The notes under the pieces are model-generated. The model was not told the DNA's origin. It searched no databases and saw only the letters and a program-made list of their open reading frames with translations. A DNA stretch of 14,879 bases, taken from contig JAZRTS010000182.1 in NCBI GenBank assembly GCA_045652135.1, positions 1 to 14,879 on the forward strand, in the 5' to 3' direction. Position numbers and translations under genes: made by a program. Each line of letters opens with the position of its first letter. The stretch's first letter is position 1. The DNA is from RGIG7213 sp045652135. GTDB lineage: Bacteria > Bacillota > Clostridia > Oscillospirales > CAG-272. Shown here one piece after another: positions 1 through 6,714 of the stretch.

Positions 1-72
1 AGAGGAAAGTTTGACGTATGTGCAAATGCGCTCGTGACAGAGGAAGGGGTATATTCAATTGCACGCATTTAA
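1..72 (+). CDS. 3' end of an unknown upstream gene (partial)
   Basis: Frame 1 is open from the window edge to a TAA at 70-72 and encodes 23 residues ending GVYSIARI; the other two forward frames hit stops within about 40 bases. The stop lies 14 bases inside the next gene, which starts at 59, so the two would overlap and could be translationally coupled. The fragment is too short to assign to a family and I do not recognise it. That it is coding at all is inferred from the open frame and from the ribosome binding site of the next gene lying inside it. Confidence 0.45.
   Translation, partial: RGKFDVCANALVTEEGVYSIARI
41..49 (+). promoter_or_regulatory. Ribosome binding site that supports the TTG start at 59
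   Basis: AGGAAGGGG at 41-49 sits 9 bases before the TTG at 59. No ATG or GTG in the same frame lies at a better distance; the next in-frame ATG, at 137, would remove the N-terminal part that begins the first membrane segment. This supports TTG as the start codon of the CPBP gene. Confidence 0.6.
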
Positions 73-967
73 AACGTACCACCGCGTTCCGCTGTTTGTT
101 CTGGCGACGTATATACTGACGTCTTTATCGGGTTTTATGAAGATTGAAGACGGACAATACGGTGGTGAGATATTTTTTGCAGTTCTTGTGTTGCAGATAA
201 TAACCTTCGTTCTGCCGGGGCTTTTCTACTGTAGACTAAACGGTGCGGATTATATAGGAAGACTGAACCTTAAGCCGTTTGGTATAAGATCGCTCCTGTT
301 TGTCATTCCCGCATCTTTGTTACTGTTTTTATCAAGTGCGCTTATACGGCTGCTGGGATTGTATTTTTCAAACGGTCAGTATACTCCGACGGTGTCCGTT
401 GGCGGTGTTTCACCTGCGGATGCGATATTTATTCTGCTTGTTTACTGTGTCTGTCCGGCTTTGTGCGAAGAATTTGTTTTCAGAGGAATCGTGCTTTCAT
501 CTTATAGACAGTACGGTATAGTATGCTGTATCACAGTGTCCTCGGCACTGTTTGCGATGCTTCATTTTTCGATAACCGATTTTCCGCTTTATTTCGTCAC
601 GGGTATCATTTTAGCATCGGTAGCGCTTATAACGAGGTCGGTATTTCCTTGTATGTTAATTCATTTTTTGAATAATGCTTTCGTTATATTTTTCGAGGAT
701 TATTTATGGCAGATGATAGTCAGGCCGAAAAACGTTGCTTTGTTCGTATTCATTGTCGGAGTTTTGTTTTTGCTCCTTCTGTTTATATGCTTGTCGCACG
801 CAGAGGAGATCGTGTACAGATATTCATCAACGATTGATGAAAAAGAGAATCCGACAAAAAAAGAATTTACCGTTATCGCACGTGATTTTTTAATATCGGT
901 GCTTTCTCCGTCGTTTTTGCTGTGCGTGGTGTATTTTGCCATAGCATCGGTTGCGAAGCTCAAATAA
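59..967 (+). CDS. CPBP-family intramembrane metalloprotease (CAAX protease / Abi-like)
   Basis: A 302-residue, very hydrophobic polytopic membrane protein. It carries the conserved CPBP (PF02517, type II CAAX endopeptidase/Rce1-like) motifs in order: EEFVFR at residues 137-142 (the EExxxR motif), FAMLH at 165-169 (FxxxH), and HFLNN at 202-206. The two glutamates and the two histidines are the expected catalytic or metal-site residues. Membrane segments are visible near residues 11-25, 40-58, 77-101, 121-136, 152-168, 176-192, 224-246 and 280-299. Bacterial members are membrane proteases used in bacteriocin maturation or immunity, anti-sigma-factor cleavage and other roles; nothing here indicates the substrate. 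It starts with TTG, overlaps the preceding frame, and ends 29 bases before mltG, so it is probably co-transcribed with it. The family call is firm; the role is unknown. Confidence 0.88.
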   Translation: MHAFKTYHRVPLFVLATYILTSLSGFMKIEDGQYGGEIFFAVLVLQIITFVLPGLFYCRLNGADYIGRLNLKPFGIRSLLFVIPASLLLFLSSALIRLLGLYFSNGQYTPTVSVGGVSPADAIFILLVYCVCPALCEEFVFRGIVLSSYRQYGIVCCITVSSALFAMLHFSITDFPLYFVTGIILASVALITRSVFPCMLIHFLNNAFVIFFEDYLWQMIVRPKNVALFVFIVGVLFLLLLFICLSHAEEIVYRYSSTIDEKENPTKKEFTVIARDFLISVLSPSFLLCVVYFAIASVAKLK

Positions 968-996
968 GCACTGTTTGTTGAAGAAAGGTATAGTTT

Positions 997-2226
997 ATGA
1001 ATAATAATAGCAAAGATACCAATAACAAAAACACATCGGAATATAAGCATTCGGATACTCACGAAACTCCGGATGTGAACAAACTGTTGGAAAAAGAAGA
1101 AAAGAAAAAAGAAGCAAATGTAAAAACGGATGAGCTCGGTAATCCTTACGTTGTTAAGACGGCAAGTTCCATATACAGCGCGGTAATGGCCGTCATATAT
1201 ATCGTATTCGTTCTTATCGTTTCCGGTGTGTGCAGTTTTTTTGCCATATCGATAGCAAATGATGTTTTTGCATTCCAGAAAAAAGAGGTTACGGCAGAAA
1301 TCTCTCTGGGAAACTATGTTACGGTGAATGAGCTTGCAACGCTTCTCGGAGATGAAGGTATTATAAAATATCCCACTATCTTCAAGTATTATGCTCAGCT
1401 TAAAGAGGGAACGGACGGTTTTTTGCCGGGTAAATACGAAGTTACGTCAAATATGAATTACGATGCGCTTCTTGCGTTTTTCAAAAAGCAAAATATTGAA
1501 AGAGAGATAATAACCCTGACCATTCCCGAAGGGTATACGATAGATGAGATTATAGATCTTTTCGTATCAAACGGCATGGGAACGGAAGAAGGATTCGTTG
1601 ACGCGATACAGAACGGAGATTTCAGTGACTATAAATTCATTCAGCTTTTAAGTGAAAAGAAGCTTTCGCCCGACCGTAAGTACCGTCTTGAAGGGTATCT
1701 TTTCCCTGATACGTATGAATTTTTCAAGGACTGGAGCGAAACAAGGATAATCAGAACACTTCTTGATGGTTTTAAAGCACGCTTTAACGATGAATACTAT
1801 GATGCTATTGAAAAATCGAAGTTTTCACTTGACGATTATATAATAATTGCATCTATGATACAAGCGGAGGCAAGATACTCAACTGACTTTGAGCTTGTCT
1901 CAAGCGTATTCCATAACCGTCTTGCAAGGCCGAGCGAATATCCGTATCTCGAAAGTGATGCAACGATTCAGTACGCTTTTGCAACGCACAAAAACGAAAT
2001 AACCCCCGATGATCTTAAAATAGATCACCCGTACAACACATATCTTCGCAAGGGACTTACCCCGGGTGCTGTATGTAACCCCGGTGCCACAGCGATTCTG
2101 ACGGCTATTCAGCCTGCTGAAACGAACTATTATTACTTCATTTCCCGCGCAAACGGTGAAATGTTATATGCTGCGACATACCCTGAGCATCAGAAGAATA
2201 TCAAAGAAATACAATCGGAGAAATGA
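997..2226 (+). CDS. mltG: Endolytic murein transglycosylase MltG (YceG-like)
   Basis: A 409-residue membrane-anchored enzyme that cuts nascent glycan strands in peptidoglycan and is thought to terminate chain elongation. The order is: a hydrophilic, lysine-rich cytoplasmic tail (1-57), one transmembrane helix (about 62-90), a LysM-like stretch (about 100-170), and the YceG catalytic domain (about 170-400). Diagnostic motifs are LEGYLFPDTY at 231-240, IIASMIQAEA at 283-292 with the predicted catalytic glutamate E291, VFHNRL at 304-309, the DATIQY block from 321, and YNTYLRKGLTPGAVCNPG at 346-363. The length and order fit Gram-positive MltG. The start at 997 follows AGAAAGG at 982-988. The stop is one base from the next gene, so the two are tightly coupled. 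The long charged N-terminal tail resembles other Firmicutes MltG proteins. Confidence 0.95.
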   Translation: MNNNSKDTNNKNTSEYKHSDTHETPDVNKLLEKEEKKKEANVKTDELGNPYVVKTASSIYSAVMAVIYIVFVLIVSGVCSFFAISIANDVFAFQKKEVTAEISLGNYVTVNELATLLGDEGIIKYPTIFKYYAQLKEGTDGFLPGKYEVTSNMNYDALLAFFKKQNIEREIITLTIPEGYTIDEIIDLFVSNGMGTEEGFVDAIQNGDFSDYKFIQLLSEKKLSPDRKYRLEGYLFPDTYEFFKDWSETRIIRTLLDGFKARFNDEYYDAIEKSKFSLDDYIIIASMIQAEARYSTDFELVSSVFHNRLARPSEYPYLESDATIQYAFATHKNEITPDDLKIDHPYNTYLRKGLTPGAVCNPGATAILTAIQPAETNYYYFISRANGEMLYAATYPEHQKNIKEIQSEK

Positions 2227-2227
2227 T

Positions 2228-3448
2228 ATGGAGCTTTTATCTCCCGCAGGAAATTTTGAGAAATTAAAAGCGGCTATTTTGTACGGCGCAGATGCGGTGT
2301 ACCTTGCCGGTCACATGTTCGGTATGCGTTCCGCAGCTGACAATTTCGATAATAACGAGCTTAAAGAAGCGTGTGAATATGCCCACGAAAGAGGTGTTAA
2401 GGTGTACCTTACGCTTAACACTATGCCCCGTGATGATGAATTTCCGCGCCTTGAAGCGTTTTTAAATGAAATAAAGGATTTCAGCATCGATGCTTTTATC
2501 GTTGCCGATCTCGGCGTTATGTCGCTGTTAAAACGTGTCATTCCCACAGCGGAAATACACGTATCAACTCAAGCAAGCGTTGTAAACAGCGAAGCGTGCC
2601 GTGCTTATATGGCGCTCGGCGCGAAGCGAATCGTTTTGAGCCGTGAGCTTAATATAGATGAAATAAAAGCAATAAGGGCAAATATTCCGAAAGAGCTTGA
2701 GCTTGAGGTATTTATACACGGCTCTATGTGCATTTCCTACAGCGGACGTTGTCTTATATCAAACCATTTTGTAAAACGCGACGCGAACAGAGGCGCTTGC
2801 ACACAGCCGTGCCGCTGGAATTACAAGCTTTACAGACTTGAAGAAGAAAAACGCCCCGATGACGTTCCCGAAATTATGCAGACTGATGAAGGCTCATTTA
2901 TATTTTCTTCGAAGGATATGTGTATGATAGAGCATATCCCTGAGCTTTTTGAAGCAGGTGTTGACTCTCTTAAAATTGAAGGAAGAATGAAAAGTGCGTA
3001 CTATGCCGCAGTTGTCACGAACACGTACCGTATGGCGCTTGACAGTTACTTGAAAGACCCTGAAAATTATGAGTATGATCCCGTCTGGGGATATGAGCTT
3101 TCTTCGGTAAGTCACAGAGAATACGACACGGGATACTTTTTCGACGAGCCTATGAAAGATGCAAAGACCGTAACGGAAAGCGGATATTTGCGTGAAAAGT
3201 CATATATAGCAACAGCATTGTCTTATGATTCCGAAACTAAAAAAGCTGTTTTCCTGCAGAAAAACAAGGTTATAAGCGGTCAAAAGGCTGAACTTATGAC
3301 ACCCGGATGCCCCGGAAAGATATTTGAAGTTGAGGAAATGTATAACGAGGATGGTGAAAGAATTGAATCTGCTCCCCATCCCGGTATGATATTCAGTATC
3401 GTTATGCCGTTTGAGGTTAAAAAAGGCGATATAATCAGAGGCGCATAA
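2228..3448 (+). CDS. trhP: Peptidase U32 family protein, TrhP/YegQ-like (tRNA uridine hydroxylation)
   Basis: A 406-residue U32-family protein. It begins MELLSPAGNFEKLKAAI, the usual N-terminus of the family, and has the signature cysteines C168 and C175 (SMCIS, SGRCL) and C191 and C195 (GACTQPCRW), then SLKIEGRMKS at 247-256 and a C-terminal beta-barrel-like part from about 320. In TrhP/RlhA relatives these four cysteines are proposed to hold an iron-sulfur cluster. Despite the old peptidase name, the characterised homologues (E. coli YegQ, B. subtilis YrrN/YrrO) hydroxylate uridine 34 of tRNA using prephenate; this length is closest to YrrO. The ATG at 2228 is chosen over an upstream in-frame ATG at 2156 because GGAG at 2217-2220 is correctly spaced, it is one base after the mltG stop, and the family N-terminus starts there. 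The neighbouring mltG matches the B. subtilis yrrL-yrrO arrangement. The exact RNA target is inferred. Confidence 0.85.
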   Translation: MELLSPAGNFEKLKAAILYGADAVYLAGHMFGMRSAADNFDNNELKEACEYAHERGVKVYLTLNTMPRDDEFPRLEAFLNEIKDFSIDAFIVADLGVMSLLKRVIPTAEIHVSTQASVVNSEACRAYMALGAKRIVLSRELNIDEIKAIRANIPKELELEVFIHGSMCISYSGRCLISNHFVKRDANRGACTQPCRWNYKLYRLEEEKRPDDVPEIMQTDEGSFIFSSKDMCMIEHIPELFEAGVDSLKIEGRMKSAYYAAVVTNTYRMALDSYLKDPENYEYDPVWGYELSSVSHREYDTGYFFDEPMKDAKTVTESGYLREKSYIATALSYDSETKKAVFLQKNKVISGQKAELMTPGCPGKIFEVEEMYNEDGERIESAPHPGMIFSIVMPFEVKKGDIIRGA

Positions 3449-3498
3449 TTTAAATGTAAAATAATAAGAAGATATAAGTTTATCCGTGAGGAATTGAT

Positions 3499-4854
3499 AT
3501 GCAAAGAAAAGATCTTATTGTAAGCGCTGTTGAAAAAAATAAAAGTCTTATGCTTGATGCGGAAAGATGGCTGTGGGCGCATCCGCAGACGGGATATACC
3601 GAATGGCAGGCGCATGAGTATTTGGCAGGAAAATTTGAAGAGCTGGGATACGAAATAACTCCCGTAGGTAACATCCCCGGATTTTATACCGATGTTGATA
3701 CCGGAAAAAAGGGTCCGACGCTCTATATAATGGGTGAACTTGACGCACTTGACATTGCAAACCACGCAGAAGCAGTGGACGGTATGTCTCACGCTTGCGG
3801 ACATCATGCGCAGGTATCGACACTTCTCGGTATCGCCGCTGTGCTTAAAGAAGACGGAATGCTTGACGGAATGTGCGGAAAAATTCGTCTTATCGCAGTA
3901 CCTGCGGAGGAAATGATACAGCTTGATTACCGTGAATCGCTAAGAGAAAAGGGAACTGTTTCTTATATGGCAGGCAAGGTAGAGCTTATGAGACGAGGCT
4001 TTTTTGGTGAGCGTGGTCTTGCGATAATGGTACATACAAACACAAATGACGACGGTATTGAATTTAAAGCCGCGCTCGGATTTCACGGCTGTATACTGAA
4101 GACGTTTAAGTATAAAGGCGTTGCAAGCCATGCAGGATGCGCCGCGCACCTCGGGGTGAATGCGGAATACGCGGCAATGCTCGGACTTCAGGCTTGTAAT
4201 GACTTGCGCGAAACGTTTATTGACAGCGAACGTACAAAATTCCACCCGATAATGAAAGGTGTGCAGTCATCCGTCAATATTATCCCCGATGAAATGATTG
4301 TTGAAAGCTATGTGAGAAGTAAGACTATCGGCGGATTGATACGTGAAAATAAGAAAATAAACCGTGCTTTAGCAGGTGCTGCAGCAGCACTCGGCGCGAG
4401 TGTTGAACTTCACGACAGACACGGCTCATCACCCGAATATCATGATAAAGAGCTTATGAAGCTTGCCGAAAAATGTTGTTCGGAGCTTGTTGGCGAAGAT
4501 AAAGTAGAGTTTACCTACGATGCGTGGGGCTCATCTTGTTCTGATTTCGGTGACATAACAGCAGTAATGCCGGGGATTCAGTTTAATGCTGCAGGTGCTC
4601 TCGGTACTTGTCACAGCATACATTTTACAATGACAGAGCCTTGGCGCTTCTGTAAAAATTCCGCCGCCGCCCAACTGCTTATTGCGTATGAGCTGTTGAA
4701 GGACGATGCTGAAAAGGCGGAAAGTATAATTGCGAACTATAAGCCTGTTTTTGAATCTGTTGACGATTATTTTAAAACGGTAGACAGTATATCACTTGAT
4801 TGTGATGCTGTAAAATACAACGATGACGGAACCGTGCTTATAAAATTCACTTGA
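3499..4854 (+). CDS. M20D-family metallo-amidohydrolase (AbgB / N-acyl-amino-acid hydrolase type)
   Basis: A 451-residue cytosolic zinc or manganese hydrolase with no signal peptide. M20D motifs in order: RWLWAHPQTGYTE (23-35), GELDALD (79-85), HACGHH at 98-103 with likely metal ligands C100 and H102, PAEE at 135-138 (general base E137, ligand E138), VHT with H179, the lid/dimerisation domain marker GVASHAG at 207-213, SSVNIIPDE (257-265), SSCSDFGDIT (345-354), and GTCHSIHF at 369-376 with the likely last ligand H372. Ligand assignments are by analogy with plant IAA-amino-acid hydrolases and are inference. The usual HACGHD is HACGHH here. Relatives cleave N-acyl amino acids or p-aminobenzoyl-glutamate; the substrate cannot be read from sequence. 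GTGAGGA at 3486-3492 precedes the ATG. The 50-base gap after trhP shows no terminator or clear promoter, so it may belong to the same operon. Confidence 0.9.
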   Translation: MQRKDLIVSAVEKNKSLMLDAERWLWAHPQTGYTEWQAHEYLAGKFEELGYEITPVGNIPGFYTDVDTGKKGPTLYIMGELDALDIANHAEAVDGMSHACGHHAQVSTLLGIAAVLKEDGMLDGMCGKIRLIAVPAEEMIQLDYRESLREKGTVSYMAGKVELMRRGFFGERGLAIMVHTNTNDDGIEFKAALGFHGCILKTFKYKGVASHAGCAAHLGVNAEYAAMLGLQACNDLRETFIDSERTKFHPIMKGVQSSVNIIPDEMIVESYVRSKTIGGLIRENKKINRALAGAAAALGASVELHDRHGSSPEYHDKELMKLAEKCCSELVGEDKVEFTYDAWGSSCSDFGDITAVMPGIQFNAAGALGTCHSIHFTMTEPWRFCKNSAAAQLLIAYELLKDDAEKAESIIANYKPVFESVDDYFKTVDSISLDCDAVKYNDDGTVLIKFT

Positions 4855-4915
4855 TGTATCAAAAGCGGTATTAACTGAAAGTTTACAGTTAGTATATATG
4901 TATCATTGTGTGTGA

Positions 4916-4924
4916 TGATATAAT
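4916..4924 (+). promoter_or_regulatory. Extended -10 promoter for the secreted LRR/dockerin gene
   Basis: TGATATAAT is a perfect -10 hexamer (TATAAT, 4919-4924) with an upstream TGn extension. No good -35 lies 16-18 bases upstream, as is common for extended -10 promoters. Transcription would begin near 4931, giving a leader of about 40 bases. A 6-bp inverted repeat (TAACTG at 4872-4877, CAGTTA at 4886-4891) lies just upstream and could be an operator or a weak hairpin after the amidohydrolase gene; it has no T-run, so I do not call it a terminator. Confidence 0.6.
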
Positions 4925-4969
4925 TTGTCAGGAAACCTAAAATATCACCAGAAAAGGAGAAATTTGAAA

Positions 4970-6409
4970 ATGAAAAGGTTTTTATCACTTATCCTTTGCG
5001 TTGCAATGATAGCAACAGCAATCTTTTCCATGTCTGCAGTAACTGCAGCTGAAGTTGCAAGCGGTGAATGCGGAAGCAATCTTACGTGGACGCTTGACGA
5101 TGCAGGCACGCTTACCGTAAGCGGTGAGGGCTATATGTATTCGTACAGCGAAACAGATGTTGCTCCTTGGGCTGAATATGCTCAGAGCATTAAGAAGGTC
5201 GTTATTGAAGACGGCATTATTTCAATCGGTAAGTATGCTTTTGCCGGCTGTACAGCACTTGAAAGCGTTGTATTTACAGCTGCGTACCACCCCTATGTTC
5301 CCGCTACGGAGTTTGTTGAAGGCACAGCTTATAAGCTTATGAGCTTCAACAATACAGGTGTTATATATGCAGACTGGCTTTCTTCAGGTTCTTTGATAAC
5401 CGTTACAAATCCTGCTGATGCGCTTGATATTTATGTAGAAGCAGCTACAACACTTGACGGTGAACCCGCATACCGTATGTATTACGTATACAACGATGCA
5501 AATAGCTATTTCTACCTTTCCAGTAACAAAACTAATACAATAAGATACACAAATACAGTTCCGCTTTATAACAATGACGTTGAGGTATCAACAGTTTGGA
5601 CGTATGACGAAGAACACGGCGCATGGCTTTGCCCCGCTTACAATAACAGATATCTTTCCACTCAGACAACAAGAAATGATATCAGATGTTATGCATATGT
5701 AGACATAGACGGTACAGCAAACAATATTGCAAAGTTGGCAGTCAAGGACACGACAAAGACAGAGATTGACGGTCTTGTTGAAATCGGTGAAAATGCTTTC
5801 ATCGACTGTACAGCTCTTGTTAACCTCTACTGTAAGTCAACTGAAGAGGCTTGGGCTTCCGCTTACATAAACGCAGGTAACGATGTCCTCGCAACTGCTA
5901 CAGTTACTTACAACTACACAGAAGACAATGGCGAAGATGACGGCGAAGAGGGCGACGATGTTGTAACAGCTCCCGAAGCGATTACGCTTGTAGAGAACAG
6001 TAAGTACGCCGTTGATGAAGCTCAGGGTATGATCCTTGCGAAGATGGCATCTGTAAGAGGCGAAAGCCTTGAAACATTCGTATCTAACCTTGCAACAGAC
6101 GCTGCTTTCTATCAGGTAGTTGACAAGGCAGGTGCAGTTGTTACAGACGTAACAAGAATGACACGTGATTACTCTGTACAGCTCCTCGATGCTGACGGTA
6201 ATGTTGTTAAGACATATACAATCGTTATGGTTGGTGACTCTGACGGTAACGGTCGTATCATGGGCGGTGACGTTTCCGCTGTAAAGGTATGGGTTAAGGA
6301 TAGAATCCGTACTCCTTACGAATGTGCTGTTGCAGATATGGACGGTAACGGCCGTATAATGGGTAACGACGTTTCAGCTCTTAACGCAGCTGTTAAGAAC
6401 GGTTTCTGA
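4970..6409 (+). CDS. Secreted leucine-rich-repeat protein with inserted domain and C-terminal dockerin-like repeats
   Basis: A 479-residue exported protein. Residues 1-27 form a Sec signal peptide (KR, hydrophobic core, likely cleavage after VTAA). Residues 33-100 are the typical start of BspA/LRR_5 proteins (CGSNLTWTLDDAGTLTVSG, APWAEY, IKKVVIEDGI, SIGKYAFAGCTALESV). The repeat run then stops, and residues about 105-256 form a Tyr/Asn-rich domain (AYKLM, ALDIYVEA, YRMYYVYND, WTYDEEHGAWLCP) resembling beta-rich modules in other clostridial secreted proteins; I cannot name it. A second LRR unit resumes at 265-290 (DGLVEIGENAFIDCTALVNL). An acidic linker (317-335), a small domain (about 338-421) and two calcium-loop repeats (423-467) follow. 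The start at 4970 has AAGGAGA 9 bases upstream; an earlier in-frame ATG at 4925 would put a charged stretch before the signal. Codon use (ACA, AAG, GGT, GCT) suggests high expression. Role: probably surface or extracellular binding; ligand unknown. Confidence 0.82.
   Translation: MKRFLSLILCVAMIATAIFSMSAVTAAEVASGECGSNLTWTLDDAGTLTVSGEGYMYSYSETDVAPWAEYAQSIKKVVIEDGIISIGKYAFAGCTALESVVFTAAYHPYVPATEFVEGTAYKLMSFNNTGVIYADWLSSGSLITVTNPADALDIYVEAATTLDGEPAYRMYYVYNDANSYFYLSSNKTNTIRYTNTVPLYNNDVEVSTVWTYDEEHGAWLCPAYNNRYLSTQTTRNDIRCYAYVDIDGTANNIAKLAVKDTTKTEIDGLVEIGENAFIDCTALVNLYCKSTEEAWASAYINAGNDVLATATVTYNYTEDNGEDDGEEGDDVVTAPEAITLVENSKYAVDEAQGMILAKMASVRGESLETFVSNLATDAAFYQVVDKAGAVVTDVTRMTRDYSVQLLDADGNVVKTYTIVMVGDSDGNGRIMGGDVSAVKVWVKDRIRTPYECAVADMDGNGRIMGNDVSALNAAVKNGF
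6236..6385 (+). repeat. Two dockerin-like calcium-loop repeats inside the secreted protein
   Basis: Two in-frame copies, 6236-6286 and 6335-6385, encode DSDGNGRIMGGDVSAVK and DMDGNGRIMGNDVSALN. Both keep the calcium ligands of a type I dockerin F-hand (D1, D3, N5, D12) and GRIMG..DVSA. The DNA is also closely similar, sharing GACGGTAACGG followed by CGTAT and ATGGG. The pair matches the usual dockerin layout of two loops separated by about 20 residues. No cohesin gene is in the window. Confidence 0.8.
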
Positions 6410-6445
6410 TAACTCACATAAAGTAAACCGGTAATTTGATATACA

Positions 6446-6483
6446 AAAATCCGAGATTCATTGAATTATGAATCTCGGATTTT
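6446..6483 (+). terminator. Rho-independent terminator after the secreted protein gene
   Basis: Perfect 16-bp stem: the arm AAAATCCGAGATTCAT (6446-6461) pairs with 6468-6483 across a 6-base loop, and the transcript ends in TTTTGTTGT. The 5' arm begins with A-runs, so the hairpin could also stop transcription on the other strand. It lies 37 bases after the stop codon. Confidence 0.92.
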
Positions 6484-6504
6484 GTTGTATGATGAAACGA
6501 TCAG

Positions 6505-6542
6505 TTTAGTGAAATTACTAAAGCAAAATTTTGCTTTAGTAA
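6505..6542. repeat. Overlapping inverted repeats including a perfect 28-base palindrome
   Basis: Positions 6515-6542 are a perfect palindrome: the arm TTACTAAAGCAAAA (6515-6528) is followed directly by its reverse complement. A further TTTAGT at 6505-6510 also pairs with ACTAAA at 6517-6522 across GAAATT. The middle arm can therefore pair with either the left or the right copy, so two hairpins are mutually exclusive. It may be a dispersed palindromic element, a cruciform site or a backup terminator; the short flanking T-runs make a strong terminator unlikely. Confidence 0.7.
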
Positions 6543-6659
6543 AAACTCATTATGTGAACCTTCCGTTTATTGAAAATTCTATTTGACAACTATTTTTGAA
6601 AAAAAGTGTATCTATCATTGATAATCCCACAATTTTTTGTAATGTTTTCAAAATTATAA

Positions 6660-6688
6660 TTGACAAAAAACGACTTCGGTAGTATAAT
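6660..6688 (+). promoter_or_regulatory. Consensus sigma-A promoter of the ABC exporter operon
   Basis: TTGACA at 6660-6665 and TATAAT at 6683-6688 are separated by exactly 17 bases, a full match to the housekeeping consensus. Transcription should start near 6695, leaving a leader of about 20 bases with GGGAGA (6705-6710) just before the ATG at 6715. Such a short leader leaves little room for a riboswitch or attenuator. Confidence 0.88.
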
Positions 6689-6714
6689 AATAAAGATTTG
6701 TTTCGGGAGAAAAT

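Larger units (their letters stand above)
6410..6714. other. Intergenic region of 305 bases: terminator, palindrome cluster, promoter
   Basis: The strongly AT-rich gap between the secreted protein gene and the ABC operon. From left to right it holds a rho-independent terminator (6446-6483), overlapping inverted repeats (6505-6542), an isolated TTGACA at 6583-6588 with no good -10, a short odd palindrome TATCATTGATA at 6613-6623 that could be an operator, and the consensus promoter at 6660-6688. I see no credible small gene in it. Confidence 0.7.

Noticed and set aside
2156..2227. Upstream in-frame ATG that would extend the trhP-like protein by 24 residues
   Set aside because: The extension lies inside mltG and lacks a well-placed ribosome binding site, whereas ATG 2228 has GGAG at the right distance and gives the family N-terminus.
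3280..3807. Minus-strand open frame of 175 codons opposite the trhP end and the amidohydrolase start
   Set aside because: It is a shadow of two well-supported genes; the translation has no domain, and no promoter or ribosome binding site was found.
4872..4891. Hairpin TAACTG/CAGTTA as a terminator for the amidohydrolase gene
   Set aside because: The stem is only 6 bp, AT-rich and without a T-run. It may be an operator or chance.
4925..4969. Upstream in-frame ATG for the secreted LRR/dockerin gene
   Set aside because: It would add 15 charged residues before a clean signal peptide and falls at the expected transcription start of the -10 element; AAGGAGA fits the ATG at 4970.
6583..6618. Second promoter with TTGACA at 6583-6588
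   Set aside because: No acceptable -10 at 16-18 bases; TATCAT lies 24 bases away. The 6660-6688 promoter explains the operon.
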